Below are positions 1-5,901 of a stretch of 35,807 nt of DNA, in pieces. The notes under the pieces were generated by a model. That model saw nothing but the letters and a program-made list of their open reading frames with translations, did not search any database and was not told where the DNA came from. Position numbers and translations under genes: made by a program. The stretch comes from a virus, in IMG/VR virus record IMGVR_UViG_3300044293_000370, positions 1 to 35,807 of that record; one strand, 5' to 3'. Positions within the stretch are counted from its first letter, which is position 1, and each line of letters opens with the position of its first letter.

Positions 1-185
1 GTGTTGCTCCGGCGATCAGCAACCACCTTTGCAACCAATTCGCCACGCTTTTCGAGCATCCCGAACACCACGGCCTTTCCTTTGCCGCCCTTTCCGCCGC
101 GCCGATAACCGCCAACGAAGGTTTCATTGATCTGCACGGTCTTGAACGGGCCACCTAACGGACGATCACCGTCAACGTCAGCCAT
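1..185. repeat. Terminal direct repeat, copy 1 (matches 35623-35807)
   Basis: The first 185 bases are the same as the last 185 in the same orientation, except for one base (T at 128, C at 35750). The repeat lies inside the IS1595-family transposase gene. With the matching IS ends and target duplications on the far sides, this is best read as the overlap left when a circular molecule is opened inside the IS. Two slightly different IS copies in tandem phage genomes are the alternative. Confidence 0.9.
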
Positions 186-545
186 GTGTTCACGGATAAG
201 CGCGGCCATGCGCCACGCGGTCTTATATGTGACCCCAAGCTGGCGCTGCAATTCCTTGCCCGAAACGCCGTGCCGTGTGGTGGTGAACAGGTGGATGGCA
301 TAGAACCACAGTTGCATGGGGGTGCGGGTCTTTTCGAAGGGAGTGCCAACGGTCGGATGCAGGTGGTGGCCGCACCACTGGCAGGAATAGGCGCGCTCCG
401 CCTTGATGCGATACCAGTTCGAAGGGCGCTCGCATGACGGGCATGTGTAGCCCTGCCCAAAGCGCACTCTGAACAGGTGCGAGAGGCAGGTTTCGTCATC
501 CGGAAACATCCGAAAGAAGGCGGCGGTGGTGAGCGGTTTCGTCAT
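1..545 (-). CDS. IS1595-family transposase, N-terminal part (cut by window edge)
   Basis: This is the 5' part of a DDE-type transposase that would cut and insert the IS1595-family element around it. Reading leftward from ATG at 545, the frame stays open to the window edge (181 codons). The N-terminal half has two Cys pairs (CPSC and CQWC) typical of the zinc-ribbon of IS1595/ISXO2 transposases, then a helical region and the start of the catalytic core. The rest of the gene is at the other edge (35283-35807); joined through the 185-base overlap the protein would be 294 aa, normal for the family. In this copy the first catalytic Asp (residue 140, motif QIDET in the other copy) reads Asn (QINET) because of the single mismatch at base 128. 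If real, this copy would be inactive. Confidence 0.88.
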   Translation of the reverse strand, partial: MTKPLTTAAFFRMFPDDETCLSHLFRVRFGQGYTCPSCERPSNWYRIKAERAYSCQWCGHHLHPTVGTPFEKTRTPMQLWFYAIHLFTTTRHGVSGKELQRQLGVTYKTAWRMAALIREHMADVDGDRPLGGPFKTVQINETFVGGYRRGGKGGKGKAVVFGMLEKRGELVAKVVADRRSN

Positions 546-570
546 GCGAATTCAAATGCCTGACCGCTCT

Positions 571-594
571 ACGTATGTCAAGGGGATAAACCCC
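571..594 (-). repeat. IS terminal inverted repeat (transposase end)
   Basis: Read inward on the minus strand, the repeat begins GGGGTTTATCCCC and ends CATACGT. It matches the opposite end (33974-33997) at 23 of 24 positions. The single difference turns TTGGCA into TTGACA (576-581, minus strand), a consensus -35 box pointing into the transposase. This end therefore probably carries the transposase promoter, although no good -10 is visible 17 bases on. Confidence 0.88.
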
Positions 595-602
595 AAAGTT
601 TA
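595..602. repeat. 8-bp target site duplication AAAGTTTA (right copy)
   Basis: This octamer directly abuts the IS inverted repeat ending at 594. It is identical to the octamer abutting the other IS end at 33966-33973. An 8-bp duplication is usual for IS1595-family insertions. The two copies lie at opposite ends of the window, so they support one insertion into a circular molecule. Confidence 0.88.
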
Positions 603-647
603 CACGATGGGGTGTAACTCATTGTCTTTTGATGCGCGGAAAGCTCG

Positions 648-663
648 CTATTTTACAAAATAG
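648..663. promoter_or_regulatory. Perfect 16-bp palindrome in the attP region
   Basis: CTATTTT-AC-AAAATAG is a perfect AT-rich palindrome about 22 bases from the tRNA-derived attP core, in otherwise GC-rich DNA. Its position suits a binding site for a recombination accessory factor (IHF- or Xis-like) or another dimeric protein. This role is inferred from position and symmetry only. Confidence 0.4.
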
Positions 664-685
664 TATAGCCTTTTCAAGGCCACGT

Positions 686-735
686 CCTGATTTGTAATCA
701 GGGGGCCGGGGGTTCAAGTCCCTCAGCCGGCACCA
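686..735 (+). other. attP core: 3' half of tRNA-Thr(TGT), anticodon arm to CCA
   Basis: The stretch holds an anticodon arm (CCTGA, loop TTTGTAA, TCAGG; anticodon TGT at 693-695), a T arm with loop TTCAAGT, the acceptor strand AGCCGGC, and ACCA. The 5' half of the tRNA, expected to begin GCCGGCT, is absent: the preceding bases do not fold as a D arm. A tRNA 3' half beside a tyrosine integrase is the usual attP core that rebuilds the host tRNA gene on integration. No second copy is visible elsewhere in the window, which fits an excised, circular state. The stretch is not a functional tRNA gene here. Confidence 0.82.
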
Positions 736-762
736 TTTTTTTGTGGTGAAGTGTAAACCGTT

Positions 763-1743
763 TTACGCAAACCGCTCGGCCAGCGCCCGCGCGACCCGCC
801 CGCGATCCACGTAGCGCATCCGAATCGCCGCGATCCTTTCGGCGCGCCAGCCCATCACCATCGCAATCTCCGTGTCGGAAAAGCCGACCGACATCAGCCT
901 CGTGGCAAATGTCCCCCGCAGGTCATGCACCTTACGGTCGAAGCCTGCTGGCCGCGCAGTTCTCCAGCTTGATTGCCACCCGTCCACTGTCCACGGCTCG
1001 CCTCTGGACGTGCGCAATATCGCGCCCTTGCCCGGCCCTGTCAGGAACCGGGCAAGGTCAGGGTGCAGTGGAATGATCGCCTCGCCGCCCGTCTTGGCGG
1101 TTGTGAGCGCGATGTAACCGGTCTGCACATCCTCCCATGCAAGTCGTAGCAAGTCCCCGATCCTCAGGCCTGTGAGCGAGCCAAGGGTAAGCACGCGGCG
1201 GATATGGCCGGGGCAGTCTTCGACCGCCTGCCAATGGTGCGCTTCCCATATCAGGTCTGCACGGTTGACGCGGTGTAGCTTCCCGATCTTGAGCGCCGGA
1301 TTGCGGGCGATCATCTCTCGGTCTTCGGCCCATGCCAGCACGGTTGCCAGCATCCCAACGCACCGATCTGCGGCGCGAGGCGTTGACGCCATTTCATCGC
1401 GCCACTTGATGATTTCGGGCCGAATTTTGGGAATGAGCGAAATGGGCACCCGCCCGAAACGGGCGCTAACCTGGTCGAGCCGCTGGCGATATTCGGCCTT
1501 AGTTTTGGCGGCTTTGGCTTCGAACTCGGGTGCGGCCCGGTATCTGTTGATTATGGCATCGAGATCGCCGCGCGATGACTTGCCGAGCGCAGCCTGTGCC
1601 TTTGCTATGAGACCCGGGGTTATGACGGGCCGCGCGCCGTCCTGCTGGTGGATAAGCGGCCCGCCTCTGCGGGCGTAAACATAGAAACGATCACCGCCCG
1701 CGCGCGGCTTTTTGACTATGTGCAGGCCCGATGTATGCGGCAA
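763..1743 (-). CDS. int: Tyrosine recombinase / phage integrase
   Basis: Integrates and excises the phage at the tRNA-Thr attachment site. The 326-aa protein has an N-terminal SAM-like core-binding part (about 60-150) and a C-terminal catalytic domain. The catalytic set is visible: R194 in TGLRIGDLL, K217 in TAKTGGEA, H273 and R276 in HDLRGT, W299 in MGWR, and nucleophile Y311 in RYVD. An in-frame stop lies just upstream, so the TTG at 1743 is the best start; GGGGAG precedes it by about 10 bases. The gene overlaps the upstream small gene by 53 bases, ends the leftward early operon, and reads toward attP 28 bases beyond its stop. Only the host and exact crossover point are uncertain. Confidence 0.95.
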   Translation of the reverse strand: MPHTSGLHIVKKPRAGGDRFYVYARRGGPLIHQQDGARPVITPGLIAKAQAALGKSSRGDLDAIINRYRAAPEFEAKAAKTKAEYRQRLDQVSARFGRVPISLIPKIRPEIIKWRDEMASTPRAADRCVGMLATVLAWAEDREMIARNPALKIGKLHRVNRADLIWEAHHWQAVEDCPGHIRRVLTLGSLTGLRIGDLLRLAWEDVQTGYIALTTAKTGGEAIIPLHPDLARFLTGPGKGAILRTSRGEPWTVDGWQSSWRTARPAGFDRKVHDLRGTFATRLMSVGFSDTEIAMVMGWRAERIAAIRMRYVDRGRVARALAERFA

Positions 1744-1885
1744 GTGAATCGTTCTCCCCGTTCAGGGGTATTATCCGCACATGATCGGAGCCAACGTCAA
1801 GCCCGCCTATGGTGAGGCCATAGGCTTGGGCGATGTTCAGGACGCGCCGGATCTCGGCGTCAGGCACAAGGCGGCGGCGGGTCAC
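1691..1885 (-). CDS. Small protein coupled to the integrase (possible excisionase-like)
   Basis: This 64-aa protein begins at GTG 1885 with an excellent AGGAGG six bases upstream, and its end runs 53 bases into the integrase gene. The N-terminus is basic (MTRRRLVPDAEIRRVL) and could form a short helical DNA-binding segment; the rest is neutral. I recall similar short basic-start proteins directly before integrases in alphaproteobacterial prophages. A recombination directionality role is plausible from position, but no MerR/Xis signature is clear. Its GTG overlaps the stop of the tiny ORF before it (GTGA), so it is probably translated from the polycistronic leftward message. Confidence 0.75.
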   Translation of the reverse strand: MTRRRLVPDAEIRRVLNIAQAYGLTIGGLDVGSDHVRIIPLNGENDSLAAYIGPAHSQKAARGR

Positions 1886-1947
1886 CCCCCGCCTCCTGCA
1901 ATATGCTCGCCGCGTTCGATCTGCGCGATGTCGTCAGGATTACTCAT
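1882..1947 (-). CDS. 21-aa micro-ORF in the leftward operon
   Basis: ATG 1947 opens 21 codons (MSNPDDIAQIER...GGGG). The ORF is joined to its neighbours by ATGA at its start and GTGA at its end. The overlaps at both ends are the main evidence that it is translated. It has no recognisable domain and no strong ribosome binding site, so it could simply be a coupling leader. Existence is plausible, function unknown. Confidence 0.4.
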   Translation of the reverse strand: MSNPDDIAQIERGEHIAGGGG

Positions 1948-2060
1948 GGCTGTATCCACTTAGCAAATGCGCCGACGATCACGCCCAATATATAAAAGGC
2001 GATCACGTGCCCGTTGGTGAGGTTTGACAGCTCCCCAAGCCAGTTCCAAAAGCCCTTCAT
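1944..2060 (-). CDS. 38-aa single-span membrane protein
   Basis: The protein starts MKGFWNWLGELSNL and has one hydrophobic segment (about residues 19-33, VIAFYILGVIVGAFA), so it is likely a one-pass inner-membrane peptide. Its ATG overlaps the stop of the preceding gene (ATGA), and its own stop overlaps the next ATG. Small membrane proteins in a lysogeny-side operon sometimes act in superinfection exclusion or lysis control; nothing here fixes the role. Confidence 0.6.
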   Translation of the reverse strand: MKGFWNWLGELSNLTNGHVIAFYILGVIVGAFAKWIQP

Positions 2061-2344
2061 GGTTGCACCAGTTTGAGCGAGGGGCTAGGCTTGCTAGAAA
2101 GTGAAAGGCGAACCGCAGTCCAGCCTTCTGCGCTCGATTGCTGCTCAAGGCTGTAGCCACGACACGTTGCCATGCGGGCGATCAATTCGACATTTTCGGT
2201 GTGGACGGGAAAACCGTCATGAATACCGCAGTCGATCACTGTCTCGCCGTTTTCAATGCGCTGCCACAACATCCCGGCCTCGAAGCCGTTGACGAACGAA
2301 GCACTTCCATCGGGGAAGGCAAAAAGCATGTTCATGTCATTCAT
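2057..2344 (-). CDS. Hypothetical 95-aa protein
   Basis: Starts at ATG 2344 (MNDMNMLFAFPDGSASFVNG), with two further Met codons nearby as alternatives. A central stretch (WQRIENGETVIDCGIHDGFPV) and a helical Arg/Ala-rich segment follow, with a Pro/Ser-rich tail. No family is recognised and no membrane segment is seen. It overlaps the gene before it by 8 bases and the gene after it by ATGA, so it belongs to the translationally coupled leftward set. Confidence 0.7.
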   Translation of the reverse strand: MNDMNMLFAFPDGSASFVNGFEAGMLWQRIENGETVIDCGIHDGFPVHTENVELIARMATCRGYSLEQQSSAEGWTAVRLSLSSKPSPSLKLVQP

Positions 2345-2501
2345 CGGGAAGCCCCACTATCAGGTTGCCATCCAAGTCTTTGCCAAGTCGAAGTTCGCCT
2401 CGCTCGATCATACGTGAAACGACATATTCGATGCGTTCACCCTCTGTGGTGAAAGTCAGGACTTCGCCCTCGGCGGTTTTAAGTTCGAAAAGGGCACTCA
2501 T
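2337..2501 (-). CDS. Hypothetical 54-aa protein
   Basis: ATG 2501 overlaps the upstream stop (ATGA). The product begins MSALFELKTAEGEVLTF and is short, acidic and amphipathic, with alternating strands (FELKTAEGEVLTF) and a helix (ERIEYVVSRMIERGEL). It looks like a compact alpha/beta accessory protein; no family is recognised. Its stop lies inside the next gene's start region. Confidence 0.65.
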   Translation of the reverse strand: MSALFELKTAEGEVLTFTTEGERIEYVVSRMIERGELRLGKDLDGNLIVGLPDE

Positions 2502-2806
2502 GGCTGCACCTGTTGCGCGAGTGCGGCGCGGATATGTTCTCGCATTTGTGCAACCTCCTCCCGAGCAAGGGGGTCACTTGGGTAGCCTGGTGTGATCAAA
2601 GCGTGCTCGAATAGGACGTAAAGCTCCTGCATCCTGAGTTTTAGGTGAAAGACGAGGGTCGTCGTATCGTTTCGCAGCGCCTCGTTCTCTGCGCGCAGCT
2701 TCGCCAGTTCTTCGGCTTGGGCCACCACAGCCGCGTCATACCCCGCCTGAAAGACATCAGGGTAAGCCGTGGCGAGTATCTCCACGCGGCTCTTTTTCGT
2801 GCCCAT
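2498..2806 (-). CDS. Coiled-coil hypothetical protein (102 aa)
   Basis: The gene begins at ATG 2806, sharing one base with the upstream TGA (TGATG), with AGGAGG upstream; GTG 2809 is an alternative start. Residues about 25-60 contain a heptad-like stretch (QAEELAKLRAENEALRND) predicting a coiled coil. A second helix rich in Glu/Arg follows (REEVAQMREHIRAAL). It is probably a small oligomeric phage protein. No DNA-binding or enzymatic motif is visible. Confidence 0.7.
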   Translation of the reverse strand: MGTKKSRVEILATAYPDVFQAGYDAAVVAQAEELAKLRAENEALRNDTTTLVFHLKLRMQELYVLFEHALITPGYPSDPLAREEVAQMREHIRAALAQQVQP

Positions 2807-3087
2807 CACCGTCCCTCCTCAGGTGAGGCCGTAAGTTTTGATGCAAGCATGTCGGCCATAATCTTTGGGAGCGCTGCCTTCAGGTTGATCGCCATCGGAT
2901 CTTGGCCGCTCAGGGCTTTGAGAACCGCGAGGGTTATTTCGTCCCCGCTCAGCGCGCTACCCTCTGCGTCCAACAGCTTCACGTTTGCCGGATCGTCAGT
3001 CTCCACTACCACAACCCCACTTCGGCGCAGTGCCGCCTTGTCGCGCTGTTTGAGTGCGTTAGGTTTCGTTACAAGTATCTGCGTCAT
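2806..3087 (-). CDS. Hypothetical 93-aa protein
   Basis: Start ATG 3087 shares one base with the upstream stop. The N-terminal half reads MTQILVTKPNALKQRDKAAL and then RRSGVVVVETDDPANVKLLD, a beta-alpha-beta-like pattern; the C-terminal half is helical with several Ala/Leu. A longer open frame extends upstream to 3453 but overlaps other genes and lacks a good start, so the short form is preferred. No family recognised. Confidence 0.7.
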   Translation of the reverse strand: MTQILVTKPNALKQRDKAALRRSGVVVVETDDPANVKLLDAEGSALSGDEITLAVLKALSGQDPMAINLKAALPKIMADMLASKLTASPEEGR

Positions 3088-3236
3088 CACCGCCCCCTGA
3101 TCCGATCGAGCAGCGACCGGCGCTCGGGCTGCATGGGTTGAAGGGGGCCGTGGCGGTAACGGGCGCTCGCCGGGTCTTTCCATCGGGGTTGCGTCCAGCG
3201 GTCGGGCGCGCTGCTGCGGAAGGGGAGGGCGGTCAT
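3087..3236 (-). CDS. Hypothetical 49-aa basic protein
   Basis: This short Arg/Pro-rich product (begins MTALPFRSSAPDRWTQPRWK) fits exactly between two genes. Its ATG 3236 overlaps the stop of the pentapeptide gene (ATGA), and its stop touches the next ATG. The tight fit supports translation. There is no recognised motif; the basic composition may suggest nucleic-acid binding. Confidence 0.55.
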   Translation of the reverse strand: MTALPFRSSAPDRWTQPRWKDPASARYRHGPLQPMQPERRSLLDRIRGR

Positions 3237-4411
3237 GCGGACACCTGCACATCAAGACCCGTGAGCCGCGCGTATTCCAGCGCCCACTCCAGTGCCATTT
3301 TGCTGCGGAAGCCGCCCTCGTTAGCGTCACCGGGCAGCGTCCCCTTGCTGATCGGCGCAAACCACTGTTCGGCGGGCGATGATTCCTGATGCGGAATGCC
3401 AGAAGCCCCGCCGTTCTCCAAAGTGCCAACAAGACATGCGCACGCTCCTTCATAAGTCGAGCCGTTCACGTTGCCTTCGCGCAGGGAACGTATCAGGTGT
3501 GGAACTTCTGCATGACCCATTGCCAGGATCATGAAAAAGTCAGCCTTGATCGGGCGCAGGTCGACATGGCTCAGGTTGGCATGGCGCAGGATGGCATGGC
3601 TCAGGTGGGCATGGCTCAGGTTGGCATGGCGCAGGTTGACACCGCTCAGGTTGACACCGCTCAGGTCGGCATGGCTCAGGTTGGCATGGCGCAGGATGGC
3701 ATGGCTCAGGTTGACACCGCTCAGGTCGGCATCGCGCAGGTCGACATCGCTCAGGTAGGCACCGCTCAGGTTGACACCGCTCAGGTCGGCATGGCTCAGG
3801 TTGGCACCGCGCAGGTCGGCATCGCGCAGGTCGGCATCGCGCAGGTTGGCACCGCGCAGGTCGGCATCGCGCAGGTAGGCACCGCTCAGGTCGACATCGC
3901 TCAGGTCGGCATGGCTCAGGATGGCATGGCTCAGGTGGGCATGGCTCAGGTTGGCATGGCGCAGGTTGACACCGCTCAGGTTGACACCGCTCAGGTCGGC
4001 ATGGCTCAGGTTGGCATGGCGCAGGTTGACACCGCTCAGGTTGACACCGCTCAGGTCGGCATGGCTCAGGTTGGCATGGCGCAGGATGGCACCGCTCAGG
4101 TTGACACCGCTCAGGTCGGCATCGCGCAGGTCGACATCGCTCAGGTAGGCACCGCTCAGGTTGACACCGCTCAGGTCGGCATGGCTCAGGTTGGCACCGC
4201 GCAGGTTGGCACCGCGCAGGTCGGCATCGCGCAGGTAGGCACCGCTCAGGTCGACATCGCTCAGGAGGAAACCGTTGCGCTTTGCCCACATCACTACCAA
4301 GCCCAACTTGACGCTCTCTGGCATATCTGGCGTGACGCTGATTTCGGCGGTGAATTGCACTGCACCAGTCCTGCGGTTGCGGACTTCGTATTTCTCAATT
4401 GTTGGCGTCAT
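3233..4411 (-). CDS. Pentapeptide-repeat protein with C-terminal alpha/beta cap
   Basis: The 392-aa protein has an N-terminal part (1-47), about 48 tandem pentapeptides (48-288, pattern A/V-D/N-L-S/R-x, e.g. ADLSG VNLSG AYLRD) and a 104-aa C-terminal domain (GSTYEGACACLVGTLEN). The repeats should form one long right-handed quadrilateral beta helix. Qnr/MfpA members of this fold mimic DNA and bind gyrase; most phage members have unknown roles. A similar C-terminal cap is familiar to me from other phage pentapeptide proteins. A clear GGAGG precedes ATG 4411. The array is strikingly regular and contains a large internal duplication at DNA level. It lies in the lysogeny-side leftward operon, so a host-modulating role is possible but not shown. 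Confidence 0.92.
   Translation of the reverse strand: MTPTIEKYEVRNRRTGAVQFTAEISVTPDMPESVKLGLVVMWAKRNGFLLSDVDLSGAYLRDADLRGANLRGANLSHADLSGVNLSGAYLSDVDLRDADLSGVNLSGAILRHANLSHADLSGVNLSGVNLRHANLSHADLSGVNLSGVNLRHANLSHAHLSHAILSHADLSDVDLSGAYLRDADLRGANLRDADLRDADLRGANLSHADLSGVNLSGAYLSDVDLRDADLSGVNLSHAILRHANLSHADLSGVNLSGVNLRHANLSHAHLSHAILRHANLSHVDLRPIKADFFMILAMGHAEVPHLIRSLREGNVNGSTYEGACACLVGTLENGGASGIPHQESSPAEQWFAPISKGTLPGDANEGGFRSKMALEWALEYARLTGLDVQVSA
3547..4267. repeat. 15-bp tandem repeat array coding the pentapeptide solenoid
   Basis: About 48 units of a 15-bp motif (plus strand GCTCAGGTnGRCAYS and close variants) run head to tail. On top of this, longer blocks recur: 3601-3690 matches 3931-4020 (offset 330), 3721-3810 matches 4111-4200 (offset 390), and 3841-3900 matches 4201-4260 (offset 360). 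The changing offset shows gain or loss of whole units between two homologous halves. The codon-phase period keeps several other frames open too, producing spurious ORFs on both strands. Confidence 0.92.
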
Positions 4412-4424
4412 GTTCTTGCCTCCA

Positions 4425-4541
4425 TCAAATCCAGGTCATCACGGCCCAAACACTAAGCCCGCTAACGAGCGCGCCGGACAGCGCGCTAAGCAGCAGGCCG
4501 CACACGTATGCGCCGCGATCTTCTTGGGTCGGTTCGATCAT
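4425..4541 (-). CDS. 38-aa single-span membrane protein
   Basis: ATG 4541 follows AGGA by eight bases. After a polar start (MIEPTQEDRGAYV) comes one hydrophobic stretch of about 20 residues (CGLLLSALSGALVSGLSVWA), predicting one membrane span. It ends 13 bases before the pentapeptide gene, and the ribosome site of that gene overlaps its tail. Function unknown; it is one of four very small membrane-type products in this operon. Confidence 0.6.
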   Translation of the reverse strand: MIEPTQEDRGAYVCGLLLSALSGALVSGLSVWAVMTWI

Positions 4542-4552
4542 CTTGGTTCCTG

Positions 4553-4609
4553 TCAATACCCCGCAGCCAGCCCGATCATCGCGGCCAGCAGGGGAAGGTC
4601 ACTGTTCAC
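4553..4609 (-). CDS. Possible 18-aa hydrophobic micro-ORF
   Basis: GTG 4609 overlaps the end of the preceding gene and gives MNSDLPLLAAMIGLAAGY, a short hydrophobic peptide ending just before the ribosome site of the next gene. Length and start are marginal; it fills an otherwise empty 57-base gap in a densely packed operon. Treat as a candidate only. Confidence 0.25.
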   Translation of the reverse strand: MNSDLPLLAAMIGLAAGY

Positions 4610-4922
4610 GCCACGATCGCCAAATCGTGATAGTCGGCGTCTGAACAGAATAAGATTGCTGCCGTAGCCTCTCCCGTAATAAGTCGCCCAATTCAATCGC
4701 GCGCGCCGTGATCTCTTCGGGCGTACTCGGAAATCGCGGATAATTAATAAGCCCAACAGCAACCCCCTTTTCATCACCGTTTGTAAATATATAGTGTATT
4801 TTACTTACGGTGACGCAAAGGCCGACGAGATCGCAGTAATTCTGGCAAGCAGATTTAGCCTCCTGATAATCACCAGCAATAAAAATGGTAACTGGATAGC
4901 TAGGGCTACTTCTCTCAATCAT
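4599..4922 (-). CDS. Hypothetical 107-aa protein
   Basis: The start is set by ATG 4922, which overlaps the upstream stop (ATGA) and has GGAG seven bases before it; a longer reading to 4949 ignores this. The protein begins MIERSSPSYPVTIFIAGDYQ and has a beta-alpha-beta feel, with cysteines at CQNYCDLVGLCV, then a helix (EEITARAIELGDLLRERL). This region uses more AT-rich codons than its neighbours (e.g. 4740-4860), hinting at separate acquisition. No family recognised. Confidence 0.7.
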   Translation of the reverse strand: MIERSSPSYPVTIFIAGDYQEAKSACQNYCDLVGLCVTVSKIHYIFTNGDEKGVAVGLINYPRFPSTPEEITARAIELGDLLRERLRQQSYSVQTPTITIWRSWREQ

Positions 4923-5764
4923 AGGGCTTCTCCGCACCAAGTCCCGCACTCGGCGTCCATGTCAGGGTCATTGTCGAAGGCCCCAGAAAACAAGTCGCCC
5001 TGACTGCGGCTTGCCTTTATTATCTCGGCGTAGCTATATTCGTAGCGAAATGTGCTCCCCCTCGCGGCTTCCATGTCCGCCCACCATTGCAATGTGCCGG
5101 GTGCCGTCCGCTCCACTTCGAGCAGCTTGGGACGGGCTTTCAGGAAGCAGCCATCGCAATTACCCTCAAAAGGCAGTAATTGCAGGTCGAAATCCTGCGC
5201 CGCCCAAAAAGTGCGCACATCTCGATTGGTAACGCCCGCATCGGACAGCGGGCACACTGTCTTCCATCGCTCCTTGCCGAGCTCATTACGGGCGAGCGAG
5301 CGAGATACCCGCGTCGGCTCATCCGCTCGCAGGCCAATCACGTTTAGCCAGTGATCGTAGCCCGCCGCCCGCATGAAATCGCGCATAACCTTGATCTTGA
5401 GTTCGTCGGTGCAGAACCGCATCACGGGATTCGGCAACATCTTCTTACAGGCCAATAGTCCCTCGAAGGGTTCGCCATCCGCCGCCGCGCTGTTAAATCC
5501 AACCTCTTCGAACCGCTCATGATGGGCACCCTTTCTCGCCCGCCATTCAAGCCAGCGCACGCGCACATTCCAGCGGGTCGCGCACTCATGCACAAACCGC
5601 AGCGTTTCCCTCCGCTCCTTGCCGGTGTTGGCAAAGGTGACATGGACGTCATCGGGCAGCACCCCTCCATGCGCTTGGAGGATGCGCCAGAGCATATAGG
5701 CACTGGTGCGACCGCCGCTAAAGCTGATGAGGGCCGGGCCAGAGATCAGGAATGGATTGCTCAC
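4919..5764 (-). CDS. Phage PAPS-reductase-like PP-loop protein
   Basis: This 281-aa member of the adenine-nucleotide alpha-hydrolase superfamily has a PP-loop SFSGGRTSA at about residues 14-22. The family activates sulfate or uses ATP to transfer sulfur. Four Cys are placed as possible metal ligands: C106 (LLACKKML), C118 (RFCTDELK) and C203/C206 (NCDGC). Phage homologues are often annotated as phosphoadenosine phosphosulfate reductase, but a true sulfate-assimilation role is doubtful here. Fe-S or DndC-like thiolation chemistry is an alternative. GTG 5764 is chosen because it overlaps the upstream stop (GTGA), has GGAG eight bases before it, and gives a start similar to phage homologues I recall. 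ATG 5794 would add ten residues. Confidence 0.85.
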   Translation of the reverse strand: MSNPFLISGPALISFSGGRTSAYMLWRILQAHGGVLPDDVHVTFANTGKERRETLRFVHECATRWNVRVRWLEWRARKGAHHERFEEVGFNSAAADGEPFEGLLACKKMLPNPVMRFCTDELKIKVMRDFMRAAGYDHWLNVIGLRADEPTRVSRSLARNELGKERWKTVCPLSDAGVTNRDVRTFWAAQDFDLQLLPFEGNCDGCFLKARPKLLEVERTAPGTLQWWADMEAARGSTFRYEYSYAEIIKASRSQGDLFSGAFDNDPDMDAECGTWCGEAL

Positions 5765-5901
5765 CCGGACACACTCCAGGCTAACAGTGACCATACGCCG
5801 ATAACTCCGACGATCAGCATCCCCCCGGGCACAGCGCGCAGGATCACAAGCGCGTCGGACAGGGTGACGCGGGGGCGTGGGGGGCGATAGGCGCGGATCA
5901 T
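5761..5901 (-). CDS. 46-aa single-span membrane protein
   Basis: Starts MIRAYRPPRPRVTLSDALVI with a basic N-terminus and then a hydrophobic segment (about 27-43, GGMLIVGVIGVWSLLAW), likely N-in membrane topology. ATG 5901 overlaps the HNH gene's stop and its own stop overlaps the next GTG, so it is coupled on both sides. Function unknown. Confidence 0.65.
   Translation of the reverse strand: MIRAYRPPRPRVTLSDALVILRAVPGGMLIVGVIGVWSLLAWSVSG

Larger units (their letters stand above)
1..594 (-). mobile_element. IS1595-family element, part 1 (transposase-start end)
   Basis: This is the right-hand part of an insertion element whose other part is 33974-35807. It runs from the transposase fragment to the terminal inverted repeat ending at 594. 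Counting the 185-base overlap once, the complete element is about 2,243 bp. Its 8-bp target duplication and short GGGG-ended inverted repeats fit the IS1595 family. It carries two genes besides the transposase, as some members of this family do. Confidence 0.85.

Noticed and set aside
686-735. Functional tRNA-Thr gene
   Set aside because: The D arm and 5' acceptor strand are missing; only the 3' half is present, as expected for attP.
3547-4267. CRISPR-like array
   Set aside because: Units are 15 bp, contiguous and code for pentapeptides; there are no unique spacers and no cas genes.
3389-4456. 355-aa plus-strand ORF and a 249-aa second minus-strand frame across the pentapeptide array
   Set aside because: The 15-bp repeat period keeps several frames open. 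These give low-complexity AQVGM- or RPERCQ-type repeats without ribosome sites, while the minus-strand frame encodes a true pentapeptide solenoid with a good start.
5052-5703. Plus- and minus-strand ORFs within the PP-loop gene
   Set aside because: They are shadow frames of the PAPS-reductase-like gene.
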